NCBI GenBank assembly: GCA_014382695.1
Contig: JACNJF010000084.1
Span: 1-64,000, forward strand
Source of the DNA: Gammaproteobacteria bacterium
GTDB lineage: Bacteria; Pseudomonadota; Gammaproteobacteria; GCA-001735895
Length of the DNA: 64,000 nt
Direction of reading: 5' to 3'
Shown: positions 49,998 through 63,245 of the stretch, piece by piece
How the letters are laid out: each line of letters starts with the position of its first letter
How positions within the stretch are numbered: the stretch's first letter is position 1
Made by a program: the position numbers and the translations under genes
Notes under the pieces: generated by a model
Told to the model about the DNA's origin: nothing
The model's database searches: none
The model's input: the letters and a program-made list of their open reading frames with translations, nothing else

Positions 49998-50006
49998 AAA
50001 CGTGGC

Positions 50007-50012
50007 TATAAT
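50007..50012 (+). promoter_or_regulatory. putative -10 box of the XRE-cupin regulator gene
   Basis: TATAAT 44 nt upstream of the ATG at 50056. Confidence 0.55.
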
Positions 50013-50055
50013 GCACACCTTGCGAATTCGGGATGTCCAGATTGAGCTTTATACG

Positions 50056-50649
50056 ATGAAAACAGACGCACTATTTCAACCCCTGAAGCTGGGTGAAAAG
50101 GTCCGTGAGATCCGTCTGCGTAACCGTTGGACGCTGGAAGAAGCTGGTAAGCGCGCCGGGCTGGCCAAATCGACCCTGTCCAAGATTGAAAACGAACAGA
50201 TCTCGCCCTCGTTTGATGTGGTGCAGAAACTGGCGGCCGGGCTCGGTATCGATGTGCCGCAGCTGTTTGTGTCGAGTAGCGATGCGCTGATTTCGGGACG
50301 CCGTTCCTGCACCCTGAAGGGACAGGGCAAGCCGCATCCTACCCGCACCTACGATCATGAATTGCTCGCGACTGAGCTAACGCAAAAGAAAATGGTGCCG
50401 TTTAAAAGCACTATCCATGCCCGATCATTTGATGATTTCTCGGACTGGATCAGGCACTCTGGCGAAGAATTTTTACTGGTCCTGTCCGGGGTCATTACTT
50501 TTTTCAGTGAATTCTACGAACCTGTACGACTGGAGCAGGGTGATTCGATATATTATGACGCCGGCATGGGGCATGTCTGTATTTCGGAAAGTGAACAGGA
50601 TGCCCAGATTTTATGGGTTTGTACGCCATCAGATGACCTGATGATTTGA
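50056..50649 (+). CDS. XRE-family regulator with C-terminal cupin domain
   Basis: HTH VREIRLRNRWTLEEAGKRAGLAKSTLSKIENEQISPSFDVVQKLAAGLG; cupin-like C-terminus; start moved to ATG 50056. Confidence 0.93.
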   Translation: MKTDALFQPLKLGEKVREIRLRNRWTLEEAGKRAGLAKSTLSKIENEQISPSFDVVQKLAAGLGIDVPQLFVSSSDALISGRRSCTLKGQGKPHPTRTYDHELLATELTQKKMVPFKSTIHARSFDDFSDWIRHSGEEFLLVLSGVITFFSEFYEPVRLEQGDSIYYDAGMGHVCISESEQDAQILWVCTPSDDLMI

Positions 50650-50720
50650 ATGCGCCGGGTACCCTGTCTTATAAATAGACAGTCGCATCGATTAAATGGG
50701 TTGACGGCGAAACTAAAAAT

Positions 50721-50736
50721 GTTTCCAATAGGAAAC
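50721..50736. promoter_or_regulatory. putative operator GTTTCCAATAGGAAAC (site 2)
   Basis: Same palindrome as site 1, one base different in the spacer, 31 nt upstream of gcvT. Confidence 0.8.
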
Positions 50737-50766
50737 AAAGAAGTCGTAAATGAATGAGGATTCCTT

Positions 50767-51891
50767 ATGAGTGACACCAACGAACAGATTCAACACACGG
50801 CGCTATACGACTTGCATGTCGAGCTGGACGCTAAAATGGTTCCTTTTGCGGGCTATCAGATGCCGATTCAATACCCGCTCGGCATCGTCAAGGAACACCT
50901 GCAAACACGCTCCAGCGCTGGACTGTTTGATGTTTCTCACATGGGCCAGATCCGCCTCAGGGGTGAGCATGCGGCGCAGGCCCTGGAAACCCTGATGCCG
51001 GTGGATATCGTTGGACTTGAACCGATGAAGCAACGCTATGCGCTGTTTACCAACGAGCGTGGCGGTGTGATGGATGACCTGATGGTAACGAATGCCGGTG
51101 ATCATCTGTTCGTGGTGGTCAACGCCGCCTGCAAGGAACAGGATATCAATCATCTGCGTGAGCATATCGGCGATGTCTGTGAAATCGAAGTGCTGGACGA
51201 TTATGCGCTGCTGGCACTGCAGGGCCCGCAGGCCGGAGCGGTGATGGCGCGGCTCGATAGTGCCAGTAAAGCGCTGGTCTTTATGACGGCCGCCAAGTTG
51301 GAGATCGACGGTATCGAATGCTTTGTGACGCGTTCAGGCTATTCCGGAGAAGATGGGTTTGAAATCTCGGTGCATAACGATGATGCCAGAAGACTGGCCA
51401 GAACCCTGCTGGCACAGCCGGAAGTCGAGGCGATCGGGCTGGGTGCACGGGATACGCTGCGTCTGGAAGCCGGTCTGTGTCTGTACGGACATGATCTGGA
51501 TAGCCAGACCACACCGGTAGAATCCAGCCTGTTATGGGCGCTTTCGCGCCCACGCCGTGCCGATGGCGAAAGACCGGGCGGATATCCGGGCGCGGATATC
51601 ATCATGGCGCAGATTGCGAATGGGGTTGAGCGCAAGCGCGTGGGTATTCAGGCCGAAGGGCGTATGCCGGTGCGCGAAGGCGCGATACTGATGGATGAAG
51701 ACGATAATGAAATCGGCATCGTGACCAGTGGTGGTTTCGGACCAAGCGTGAACGGGCCGATTGCGATGGGCTATGTGAAGATGCCGTACACGGCCATCGA
51801 TACCCCATTGTTTGCGCTGGTGCGCGGAAAAAAGATCCCGGTAAAGGTAGTAAAATTACCGTTTGTTAAGCAGAATTATTATCGCGGTTAG
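50767..51891 (+). CDS. gcvT: glycine cleavage system aminomethyltransferase T
   Basis: FAGYQMPIQYPLGIVKEHLQTRSSAGLFDVSHMGQIRLRG. Confidence 0.97.
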   Translation: MSDTNEQIQHTALYDLHVELDAKMVPFAGYQMPIQYPLGIVKEHLQTRSSAGLFDVSHMGQIRLRGEHAAQALETLMPVDIVGLEPMKQRYALFTNERGGVMDDLMVTNAGDHLFVVVNAACKEQDINHLREHIGDVCEIEVLDDYALLALQGPQAGAVMARLDSASKALVFMTAAKLEIDGIECFVTRSGYSGEDGFEISVHNDDARRLARTLLAQPEVEAIGLGARDTLRLEAGLCLYGHDLDSQTTPVESSLLWALSRPRRADGERPGGYPGADIIMAQIANGVERKRVGIQAEGRMPVREGAILMDEDDNEIGIVTSGGFGPSVNGPIAMGYVKMPYTAIDTPLFALVRGKKIPVKVVKLPFVKQNYYRG

Positions 51892-51923
51892 TGAGTTACA
51901 TTTTAAATCTAGAGGAATAAATA

Positions 51924-52298
51924 ATGAGCACGTTAAAATTTACAGAAGATCATGAGTGGGTATTAACCGCCGATGATGGTACCGCATTGATTGGTATCAC
52001 CGATTATGCGCAGGAGCAGCTGGGCGAACTGGTGTATATCGAATTACCCGAAGTGGGCGCAGAAGTGGAAAAGGGTGATGCGGTTGCGGTCATCGAATCG
52101 GTCAAGTCTGCCAGCGATCTGCTGATGCCGATTTCCGGAGAGATTCTGGAAGTCAACGAAGAACTGGATGGCGACCCGGGTAAGGTCAACGAAGATGCAA
52201 TGGGTGCTGGCTGGTTTCTCAAGGTCAGAATGTCGGATGAGTCAGAGCTGAGTGAACTGATGGATGCTGACAGTTATCACGATCTGCTGGAAGAGTAG
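51924..52298 (+). CDS. gcvH: glycine cleavage system H protein
   Basis: EDHEWVLTADDGTALIGITDYAQEQLG...VAVIESVKSASDL lipoyl-lysine motif. Confidence 0.98.
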   Translation: MSTLKFTEDHEWVLTADDGTALIGITDYAQEQLGELVYIELPEVGAEVEKGDAVAVIESVKSASDLLMPISGEILEVNEELDGDPGKVNEDAMGAGWFLKVRMSDESELSELMDADSYHDLLEE

Positions 52299-52347
52299 CA
52301 GGCTGGCTTCGTCATCTGAACAGACATTAGATTTTAGTGAGTGAAAT

Positions 52348-55230
<2,883 letters not shown>

Positions 55231-55257
55231 TCAATACGGTATAAAGAGGAACAGGAT

Positions 55258-55770
55258 ATGATGAAATCTCTGGTAATAACCCTGAATGGTGATGATCGTT
55301 CCGGTATTGTTGAATCGCTGTCAAAGATTATTGTGCAGCATCAGGGTGAATGGGTGGAAAGCCGCATGGCAAATCTGTCCGGCAAGTTCGCCGGAATCCT
55401 GCTGGCAAAACTGCCGGAGGAAAACTGTGATACTTTCAAGGCGACCCTGAAAGCGTCCCTGCAGGATCTGAATATTACGATCGAATCGGCCGATTCCAGC
55501 AAGGCTCAGAACCAGCAGCAATGCTACAAACTAAATCTGGTCGGCCAGGATAGACCCGGTATTATTCATCGTATTTCTTCGCTATTGGTTAAGAATGGTG
55601 CCACAGTAGAAGATCTTGAAAGCGAAGTGATCGATGCATCGATGTCGGGTGAACAGCTGTTCAAGGCGAATATCACGCTGTGTCTGGCAGAAGGTTACAC
55701 CATCGAAGCACTGGGTGAAGCGCTGGAACAGCTGGCGAATGAGCTGATCGTCGATATCGAACTGGGGTAA
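55258..55770 (+). CDS. GcvR-like ACT-domain protein
   Basis: Two ACT-like halves: SLVITLNGDDRSGIVESLSKIIVQHQGEWVES and YKLNLVGQDRPGIIHRISSLLVKNGATVEDLESE. Confidence 0.88.
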   Translation: MMKSLVITLNGDDRSGIVESLSKIIVQHQGEWVESRMANLSGKFAGILLAKLPEENCDTFKATLKASLQDLNITIESADSSKAQNQQQCYKLNLVGQDRPGIIHRISSLLVKNGATVEDLESEVIDASMSGEQLFKANITLCLAEGYTIEALGEALEQLANELIVDIELG

Positions 55771-55822
55771 AGGTTTACACGCGCTCTGTTCGTGCTGAAT
55801 CGGCGTGCTGCAAACGACAGAA

Positions 55823-55981
55823 TTAAGGAAGCTCTGAATAATTCATCCGTGAATTCTCAGGGCACGGAATTCGAAAAATGTGATTTTCGAGTTCCTCTCA
55901 AAATCAATGACTTGCAGTCATCAATTTTGGCGGCACATCCTTGTGCCGCAGGAACCTCTGAATTGATCAGAGGTTCCTTAA
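55823..55981. mobile_element. MITE-like multi-hairpin element with terminal inverted repeats
   Basis: TIRs TTAAGGAAGCTCTGA / TCAGAGGTTCCTTAA (14 of 15 match); five consecutive internal inverted repeats at 55840-55855, 55866-55895, 55900-55928, 55930-55949, 55950-55978. Confidence 0.75.
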
Positions 55982-56011
55982 CAAAACAGTTAAAAATTAA
56001 GGTGGAAAATT

Positions 56012-57268
56012 ATGTTTAGTAAGAATGATCGAATTGAAGGTTACGATAACGAACTGTGGGCCGCGATAGAGTCTGAAAACAGACGTCAGGAAGAGCATAT
56101 CGAACTGATCGCTTCTGAAAACTATACCAGCCCGCGCGTGATGCAGGCCCAGGGTTCACAGCTTACTAACAAGTACGCCGAAGGTTATCCGGGCAAGCGT
56201 TATTACGGTGGTTGTGAATTTGTCGATATTGCAGAACGACTGGCGATTGAACGCGCCAAACAGTTGTTCGGCGCGGATTATGCGAATGTGCAGCCGCATT
56301 CCGGTTCACAGGCCAATACCGCCGTGTATATGGCGCTGGTGCAACCGGGTGATACCGTGCTCGGCATGAGTCTGGCGCATGGTGGTCATTTAACCCACGG
56401 CGCGAAGCCCAACTTCTCCGGCAAAATCTATCATGCGGTGCAGTATGGATTGAACCAAGCCACCGGTGAAATCGATTACGAGCAGGTAGCGGCGCTGGCC
56501 AAAGAACATCAGCCGAAGATGATCGTCGCCGGCTTCTCTGCCTATTCACGCATTATTGACTGGCAGCGTTTTCGCGATATTGCCGATTCGGTCGGAGCCT
56601 ATCTGTTTGTCGATATGGCGCATGTGGCGGGTCTGATTGCCGCTGGTATCTATCCTAATCCGGTACCTTTTGCCGACGTGGTCACTACCACCACGCATAA
56701 AACCCTGAGAGGTCCGCGCGGCGGACTGATTCTGTGTAAGGCGAATGAAGTGCTGGAAAAGAAATTTAACTCGATCGTATTTCCCGGTATTCAGGGTGGC
56801 CCCTTAATGCATGTGATTGCCGCCAAGGCGGTCGCTTTCAAGGAAGCGCTGGAACCGGAATTCAAGGTTTATCAGCAGCAGGTGGTGGATAACGCCAGAG
56901 CGATGGTGGATGTGTTTCTGCAGCGTGGTTTCGATATTGTTTCCGGTGGCACCGATGATCACCTATTCCTGGTCGACTTCATCAAACGTGGTCTGACCGG
57001 TAAGGCAGCCGATGCGGCGCTTGGTGCAGCGAATATTACGGTCAACATGAATGCGGTACCGAACGATCCGCAGTCACCGTTTGTGACCAGTGGCATTCGT
57101 GTCGGCACCCCGGCGATTACCACACGTGGTCTGGGCGTTGCAGAATCAAAACAGCTGGCCGGCTGGATGTGTGACATTCTGGATGATCTGGAGAATAAGC
57201 AGGTTATCGAAGCGGTGAAGCTGAAGGTGCTGGAATTGTGTAAGCGCTTTCCGGTGTATCAGGCGTAA
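56012..57268 (+). CDS. glyA: serine hydroxymethyltransferase
   Basis: 418 aa; [55 protein letters not shown]. Confidence 0.98.
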   Translation: MFSKNDRIEGYDNELWAAIESENRRQEEHIELIASENYTSPRVMQAQGSQLTNKYAEGYPGKRYYGGCEFVDIAERLAIERAKQLFGADYANVQPHSGSQANTAVYMALVQPGDTVLGMSLAHGGHLTHGAKPNFSGKIYHAVQYGLNQATGEIDYEQVAALAKEHQPKMIVAGFSAYSRIIDWQRFRDIADSVGAYLFVDMAHVAGLIAAGIYPNPVPFADVVTTTTHKTLRGPRGGLILCKANEVLEKKFNSIVFPGIQGGPLMHVIAAKAVAFKEALEPEFKVYQQQVVDNARAMVDVFLQRGFDIVSGGTDDHLFLVDFIKRGLTGKAADAALGAANITVNMNAVPNDPQSPFVTSGIRVGTPAITTRGLGVAESKQLAGWMCDILDDLENKQVIEAVKLKVLELCKRFPVYQA

Positions 57269-57297
57269 TCAGTCTGCTGACTGCTTAGTTCAAGAGC

Positions 57298-58680
57298 ATG
57301 GCTATCAGCGTGTTCGATCTGTTTAAAATCGGTATCGGCCCTTCCAGCTCGCATACGGTAGGGCCGATGCGTGCAGCCAGAATATTTGCCGAGCTGTTGA
57401 AGCAGCAGGGCATGTTGCAACACACGGCACGCGTGCAGATTAATCTGTTCGGTTCACTGGGTGCAACCGGTAAGGGGCATGGAACCGATCGGGCCGTGAT
57501 TCTCGGATTACAGGGTGAGCAACCCGATCAGATCGATCCGCAAACCATAGAGCCCACACTGGAATGTATACGCCGCGACAAAACGCTCTGCCTGTTTTCT
57601 GAACAGTGCATCCCCTTCGATGAATCCGTCGATCTGGTTTTCCTGCCGAAAAAAAATCTGCCTTACCATACCAACGGACTTGAGTTCATTGCTCGGAATG
57701 CGCAGGGTGAATTACTCCATTCCGCGATCTATTATTCGGTCGGGGGCGGGTTTGTAGTGGAGCAAGCGGCAGCAAAAAAAGATCTTATCGATGATGGTGA
57801 TAAAACCGAGCAGGCCTATCCGTTTAATTCGATGCAACAGCTGTTGCAGTATTGTCAGCAGCACCAGCTGTCGATCAGCCAGATTATGCTGGAAAATGAA
57901 AAAGCCTGGCGTAGCGAAGCCGAGATCCGTAGCGGATTGCTTAAGATCTGGCAGGTGATGCTGGATTGCATCCGTGCCGGGTGTGCCAACGAAGGTATTT
58001 TGCCGGGCGGACTGAAGGTCCGGCGACGTGCACCCGCACTGTATCAAAAACTGCGTGATCAACAGGAGGCCGCACTGCGCGATCCGCTGACCACGATGGA
58101 CTGGGTTAATCTGTACGCGATTGCGGTGAACGAAGAAAATGCCGCCGGCGGACGTGTCGTTACCGCACCGACCAATGGCGCAGCAGGCATCATTCCGGCC
58201 GTACTCAAGTATTACGAGCGCTTTACCGCGAATGCCAGTGAAGATGGCATCGTGCGCTTTTTACTGACGGCCGGTGCTATCGGCATCCTGTATAAAATGA
58301 ATGCATCCATCTCCGGAGCCGAAGTCGGCTGCCAGGGTGAAGTTGGTTCGGCCTGTTCGATGGCGGCTGCCGGGCTTGCAGAAGTCAGCGGGGGGACGCC
58401 GGAGCAGGTTGAAAATGCGGCAGAGATTGGGATGGAACATAATCTCGGTCTGACCTGTGACCCGATCAATGGGCTGGTACAGGTTCCCTGTATCGAACGC
58501 AATGCGATGGGAGCGATCAAGGCCATCAATGCCAAACGGCTGGCGCTGAACGGCGATGGACAGCACTTCGTCTCACTCGATAAAGTGATCAGAACCATGC
58601 GTGACACCGGTCGCGATATGAAGAGTAAATACAAGGAAACCGCACGTGGTGGTCTGGCGGTGAATGTGATCGAGTGTTAG
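57298..58680 (+). CDS. sdaA: L-serine ammonia-lyase
   Basis: 460 aa; [41 protein letters not shown]. Confidence 0.97.
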   Translation: MAISVFDLFKIGIGPSSSHTVGPMRAARIFAELLKQQGMLQHTARVQINLFGSLGATGKGHGTDRAVILGLQGEQPDQIDPQTIEPTLECIRRDKTLCLFSEQCIPFDESVDLVFLPKKNLPYHTNGLEFIARNAQGELLHSAIYYSVGGGFVVEQAAAKKDLIDDGDKTEQAYPFNSMQQLLQYCQQHQLSISQIMLENEKAWRSEAEIRSGLLKIWQVMLDCIRAGCANEGILPGGLKVRRRAPALYQKLRDQQEAALRDPLTTMDWVNLYAIAVNEENAAGGRVVTAPTNGAAGIIPAVLKYYERFTANASEDGIVRFLLTAGAIGILYKMNASISGAEVGCQGEVGSACSMAAAGLAEVSGGTPEQVENAAEIGMEHNLGLTCDPINGLVQVPCIERNAMGAIKAINAKRLALNGDGQHFVSLDKVIRTMRDTGRDMKSKYKETARGGLAVNVIEC

Positions 58681-58756
58681 CTTATGGCGGGCACAAGGGC
58701 GTTACCAGCTAGAGGAGTGCACGCTTATCAGCCCGTTTAAAACAAAAATAAATCTG

Positions 58757-59491
58757 ATGATTGTATGCCTGTTGATATTGAATGGCTGCGATCGTTCAAG
58801 CCCCGAAATTACACGCCTACAGGCACGCCCTGGCATACCGACTGTTGCCATCGAGTCGGGTGAGCATGCGCTTGGACTGGGTGGGATGCGGCTGGTAAAT
58901 CGCGGAGTGATCTGGCGCGATGGCGTTTTCTATGTTCCGGCGCTATCCGACACAGACAAACCGTTGCCGCTGCTGGTGTGGTTGCACGGCGGGGGTGGGC
59001 GTGCCGATGCCTTTCGCTATATGTTTCCGCTGGCGCAGGAGTCAGGCGTGGTCATTCTTGCGCTGGATGCGCGTCATAATACCTGGGATGGTATCGATAG
59101 TGGCTTCGGCCCGGATGTTGAGTTTATGGATGCCGCTTTGCAATTTATTTTTCAGCGTGTGGCGATAGATCCAGACAGAATCGCTTTGGGAGGCCTGTCG
59201 GATGGCGGGGCTTATGCACTCGCGCTAGGTCGTGCAAACGGGGATCTTTTCACCCATCTGGTCGCTTTCGCACCCGGTGGCCTTAATCCACCATCCGCGC
59301 CGATCGGGCAACCTAAAATCTTTGTTGCACATGGCACCCACGACAATGTTTACCACATATCAGGGTCCAGGCATTATATTGTGCCGCGACTGAAGAGCGC
59401 AGCTTACGATGTCAGTTTCGTTGAATTCGATGGACCGCACTGGGCTCCTGCTCCAATTGTGAGCCAGGTGCTCAAGTGGCTTAAGCAATAG
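58757..59491 (+). CDS. secreted alpha/beta hydrolase (PHB depolymerase-like esterase)
   Basis: PLLVWLHGGGGRADAFRYMFPLA, GGLSDGGAYAL nucleophile elbow, VAHGTHDNVYHISGSRH. Confidence 0.8.
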   Translation: MIVCLLILNGCDRSSPEITRLQARPGIPTVAIESGEHALGLGGMRLVNRGVIWRDGVFYVPALSDTDKPLPLLVWLHGGGGRADAFRYMFPLAQESGVVILALDARHNTWDGIDSGFGPDVEFMDAALQFIFQRVAIDPDRIALGGLSDGGAYALALGRANGDLFTHLVAFAPGGLNPPSAPIGQPKIFVAHGTHDNVYHISGSRHYIVPRLKSAAYDVSFVEFDGPHWAPAPIVSQVLKWLKQ

Positions 59492-59564
59492 CCTTGCGCC
59501 AAACTGAATACCCGCCAGGGATTTGCCCAATGGCTGGACGTAGTAAGTTTCATCCAGTTGACGG

Positions 59565-61724
59565 TTATATCTTGAACTGGCTCATTAAGCCCTGCAGCTT
59601 CGAACTTAATTCGGATAAATTGGTTCCAGAGTGTGCAATTTTGTCAGCGCCCACTACGGTTCGGTCGCCAATTTTCCTGATCTGATCGACATAGGCATCA
59701 ATCTGCGTCGATACTATCGACTGCTGTTCAGCAGCTTGCGCGATGGCGTCATTCATTTCAAAAATAGAATTCATTGCACCGGTGATTTTGGTTAAAGAGT
59801 GTGCGGCTAAAGTGGCGCGTTCGACCGTGCTACTCGCTCTGTCATTGCCTTCCTGAATGGAGCTGACGGCATATTGGGTACTTTGCTGCAATTGCTCAAT
59901 CATAGCTTCGATCTCCAGCGTAGAGTCCTGGGTGCGTCTTGCCAGCGATCTAACCTCGTCAGCAACCACGGCGAATCCACGTCCATGCTCACCCGCTCTG
60001 GCCGCTTCAATGGCGGCATTCAGGGCAAGTAGATTGGTCTGTTTGGTGATGCTTCTGATGACATCGAGCACAACGCCAATCGAAGTGCTCAATTGTTCAA
60101 GATTCAGAATTTTCTGACAGGTTTGCTCAATCTGCCCCGCTAGTTTGGTCAGGTCGGAGGCAACATCATTGACGATCTGATTACTGTGTTTGGATTCATC
60201 ACGAACCTCCAGGCTGGAAACACGCGCATTTTCTGAAATAGTGGCAATATCTCTGTTTGATTGCGTCATTTTAAGGAATGCAGTCGCAGCCCGGCGGGTT
60301 TCATTCTGTTGCTGCTGAATTTCGATGCGGGTTTCTGTGGAGATATCCTGGAGTGTTCCGGATGCCGTAAACAAACTAGTGCTGGCCGCATTTACCTGAT
60401 TGATGGCAGAACCGATTTTTTGCATAAAGTCATTGAAGTTTTGCGCAATCTTCGCAAGCTCTCTGACGTTCCCTATTTTAAGTCGCTGAGTTAAGTCACC
60501 ACTACCCTGCGCGATTTCATGAACGGCATCGGAAAGGTCCTGTAATGGCTTGCTGATGTTGCGCACGGTGAATAAGGTGAGCGCCACCAGCAGGATAAAA
60601 ACACTAAAGGTGATGCTGCTGACGAGCACATAACTGGAGTTGATCTGTTGCTGACTGTGGCGTGAAATATGCTCCCTGTTGCTGAGTACGACAGCGGATA
60701 GTTGTTCAATGGTCTGATTCATTGCGCTGGCATGAACCGCCGATACCTTGAGCAGCACATTTTGCTGTTGAGTATGATTAATTTTATCGCTCTGTATGTG
60801 ATAGATTGACCGGTCAGAGAGTATCGATAGCTGAAACAGTTTTTCCAGACTACCAGTTAAAGAGTTGCTGAGTTCAGCAAGCTCAGACTCCGACTCCAGC
60901 GATTGCCCCAGCTTCTGCACCAGCTGGCGGGTATTATCGATGTTTTGAATGATTTTATTGTTGCGCAAATTAAACAGCATATCGGCTCCAGGCGCGCTCA
61001 ATAATAGCCTGATGTCGGTGGAAAGTTTGAGTGTCATGAGCTGTATCTGGTTAATCGTCTCCAGTTGAATGGATTCTTTACGAGTGACGAGTGCGTTAAT
61101 TTGATGGCTAAGATTTGAGTTGCTGGAGGATTCAGCGGCTGTGCCAAGCAACTGTTTTAATCTGCGCGCAGTTCTGGTTTCGGCTAATCGAAGCTTGCCG
61201 CTGATTGAGCCTGTCTGCGTGTCCAGTTCATCAAGATGTTGATCGATTTCATGAACTTTTTGCTGAAGAAGACGGTCTTCCGTCAGTAGCTTATGGGTAC
61301 TTTGCAGGATTAATTGATCGGTCTGTGCATACGCCTGAAAGTGATCATCCAGCGTGTTTATGACCTGCTTAAGCTGACTATTACTGGTGGTGAGCTTTCG
61401 TAGCGATAGACTGGCCTGCTGATACTGAGCGATTAAGTTCTGGTTGAGATGAATGGCTTCCAGTTGTTCGAGCGAACGGGTTGCGAGAATTTCAGCCTGA
61501 CGACTCTGAAAGTTGACCAGGGATTCAGTGACGTTTGCACTGACTTGCTGAATCGCAGAAATATTTATCAGCTTACCCTGCTCAACCCCAAGATTGCGAT
61601 AGCTTGAGATGGTCGACAGGCTCAGTATCATGCTGGCAAGAATGCCGACGCTTGCCAGCATGATGACGAGGAAACGAATGGATAGTGTGGTGCGTATTGA
61701 AAACATACGTTTTACTCTGGGCAA
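59565..61724 (-). CDS. methyl-accepting chemotaxis protein
   Basis: 719 aa; HAMP region and MCP signalling hairpin [36 protein letters not shown]. Confidence 0.95.
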   Translation of the reverse strand: MPRVKRMFSIRTTLSIRFLVIMLASVGILASMILSLSTISSYRNLGVEQGKLINISAIQQVSANVTESLVNFQSRQAEILATRSLEQLEAIHLNQNLIAQYQQASLSLRKLTTSNSQLKQVINTLDDHFQAYAQTDQLILQSTHKLLTEDRLLQQKVHEIDQHLDELDTQTGSISGKLRLAETRTARRLKQLLGTAAESSSNSNLSHQINALVTRKESIQLETINQIQLMTLKLSTDIRLLLSAPGADMLFNLRNNKIIQNIDNTRQLVQKLGQSLESESELAELSNSLTGSLEKLFQLSILSDRSIYHIQSDKINHTQQQNVLLKVSAVHASAMNQTIEQLSAVVLSNREHISRHSQQQINSSYVLVSSITFSVFILLVALTLFTVRNISKPLQDLSDAVHEIAQGSGDLTQRLKIGNVRELAKIAQNFNDFMQKIGSAINQVNAASTSLFTASGTLQDISTETRIEIQQQQNETRRAATAFLKMTQSNRDIATISENARVSSLEVRDESKHSNQIVNDVASDLTKLAGQIEQTCQKILNLEQLSTSIGVVLDVIRSITKQTNLLALNAAIEAARAGEHGRGFAVVADEVRSLARRTQDSTLEIEAMIEQLQQSTQYAVSSIQEGNDRASSTVERATLAAHSLTKITGAMNSIFEMNDAIAQAAEQQSIVSTQIDAYVDQIRKIGDRTVVGADKIAHSGTNLSELSSKLQGLMSQFKI

Positions 61725-61796
61725 TGGTAAAATAGCAGGGGCAAAATATCGGAATCCGGCAGCATCCAGTCACTGTTTTTAGAGCACGCTGTAAAT

Positions 61797-62969
61797 CTAT
61801 AAATCCTTCCAGTCAAAAGAGACAAAGTGACCTCCTGAAATTCTAGTTGGCCAGACACTGTGGCTTGCCTGATGCTCTGTGGTGGAAAGCCGTTGTGCAG
61901 AACCTAGTCCCAGTTCGAATGAGCCCATTGACTCAAGACTATCGATGATCGATTCTCGATTCAGAGAAGTGGTTCTTTTAACACCCTCGACCAGTATGCG
62001 AGCGACAATATAACCCTCCAGAGATAAAAAGCCTGGCTCCAGCCTGGGTTCAAAAGCAGCAAGATGCTGTCTGAACTGTTTAACACCGGCTAACTCACTC
62101 TCAAAGTGAGGAACCACCTGGGTGACGATGACTCCCTCCGCCTGTTCGCCGAGTTCCTGCAGCAAGGGTATACTGCCGACAAAAGAGACATTCAGAAAAA
62201 GAGTTTGGGGTAAATCCTGTTTAGCCAGAGCTATAAATTTTGCACAGGGCTTATAGGCTCCCACCATGATAATGGCGCGCGGGTCGGTGCTAGAATTCAG
62301 AATGGTACTCAGAGCATCCTCTACATTCAGGGTGTTTCGCTTGTAGCGGCCCTGGATAATTTTCTGGGTATCGGTAAATCCATGCTTCTTGAGTGCGGCT
62401 ATGGCACCATTATAGCCGGCGTCACCGTAGCCATCGTTCTGAGTAAATAACGCGATCTCAGTGGGCTTGATGCCGGCTTTTAACAGACCCTCAATCATGG
62501 CCGCCGTTTCTTCCGCATAACTGGCCCTGTAGTTGATGATGTAACGATCCGGCGGCGATTTTCTGAGCAGTCCGGCACCGCTTACGGCACCTAACAGCAG
62601 GGTTTTATGTTGATTCGCGATGGGGACAGTGACCACTGCGGTTGGCGTGCCAACATTTCCAATAACGGCCACGACTTTTTCTTCGTCGATCAGTTTACGC
62701 ATATTGGTTCCGGCACGTTCCGGCTCGTAACCGTCATCCAGAGCGATCAGTTCGAGCTGTTTCCCGTTAACCCCTCCCTGCCGGTTGATGTGATTGAGGT
62801 AGGTATCAATACCGAGTTTTATATTCGCTCCCAGACCTTTGGCCGGGCCTTCCAGCGCCGTTGTCATACCAATCTTAATCGTATCGGCCATACTATTAAA
62901 AGACAGCACGATAGAAAAAAGGAGAATACTAAGTGGTTTGAAAAACCTTATCACTAGCGCATGCCTCAT
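61797..62969 (-). CDS. ABC-type periplasmic substrate-binding protein (LivK-like)
   Basis: IKIGMTTALEGPAKGLGANIKLGIDTYLNHINRQGGVNGKQLELIALDDGYEPERA. Confidence 0.9.
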   Translation of the reverse strand: MRHALVIRFFKPLSILLFSIVLSFNSMADTIKIGMTTALEGPAKGLGANIKLGIDTYLNHINRQGGVNGKQLELIALDDGYEPERAGTNMRKLIDEEKVVAVIGNVGTPTAVVTVPIANQHKTLLLGAVSGAGLLRKSPPDRYIINYRASYAEETAAMIEGLLKAGIKPTEIALFTQNDGYGDAGYNGAIAALKKHGFTDTQKIIQGRYKRNTLNVEDALSTILNSSTDPRAIIMVGAYKPCAKFIALAKQDLPQTLFLNVSFVGSIPLLQELGEQAEGVIVTQVVPHFESELAGVKQFRQHLAAFEPRLEPGFLSLEGYIVARILVEGVKRTTSLNRESIIDSLESMGSFELGLGSAQRLSTTEHQASHSVWPTRISGGHFVSFDWKDL

Positions 62970-63245
62970 ACAGCTGATCTCTGATTTTATAACTATAATC
63001 GTAATCTATTTACCCTATAAAGCAGAATTATTAGATGAATGGCTGTTTGCCGGATGAGTGCGCTGAAATAGCGGAAATTATTCAATAGGGGGTATTTGAT
63101 CCGTGCGTCTTCAGGATGGAGAAGGCTGGAGAGGATAAGCGGGCGCGAAGGCGAAAATAAATGCTCAAGTTATGGTATATGTGCTATAGGTATACCCTTG
63201 GTCTTTAGGTGTAGGGATATACATTCATTCAAGCAGTATGAGAAT

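Noticed and set aside
50650-50766. Possible glycine riboswitch before gcvT
   Set aside because: The leader is only about 117 nt and I saw no conserved glycine-aptamer core; the palindromic operator explains the region better.
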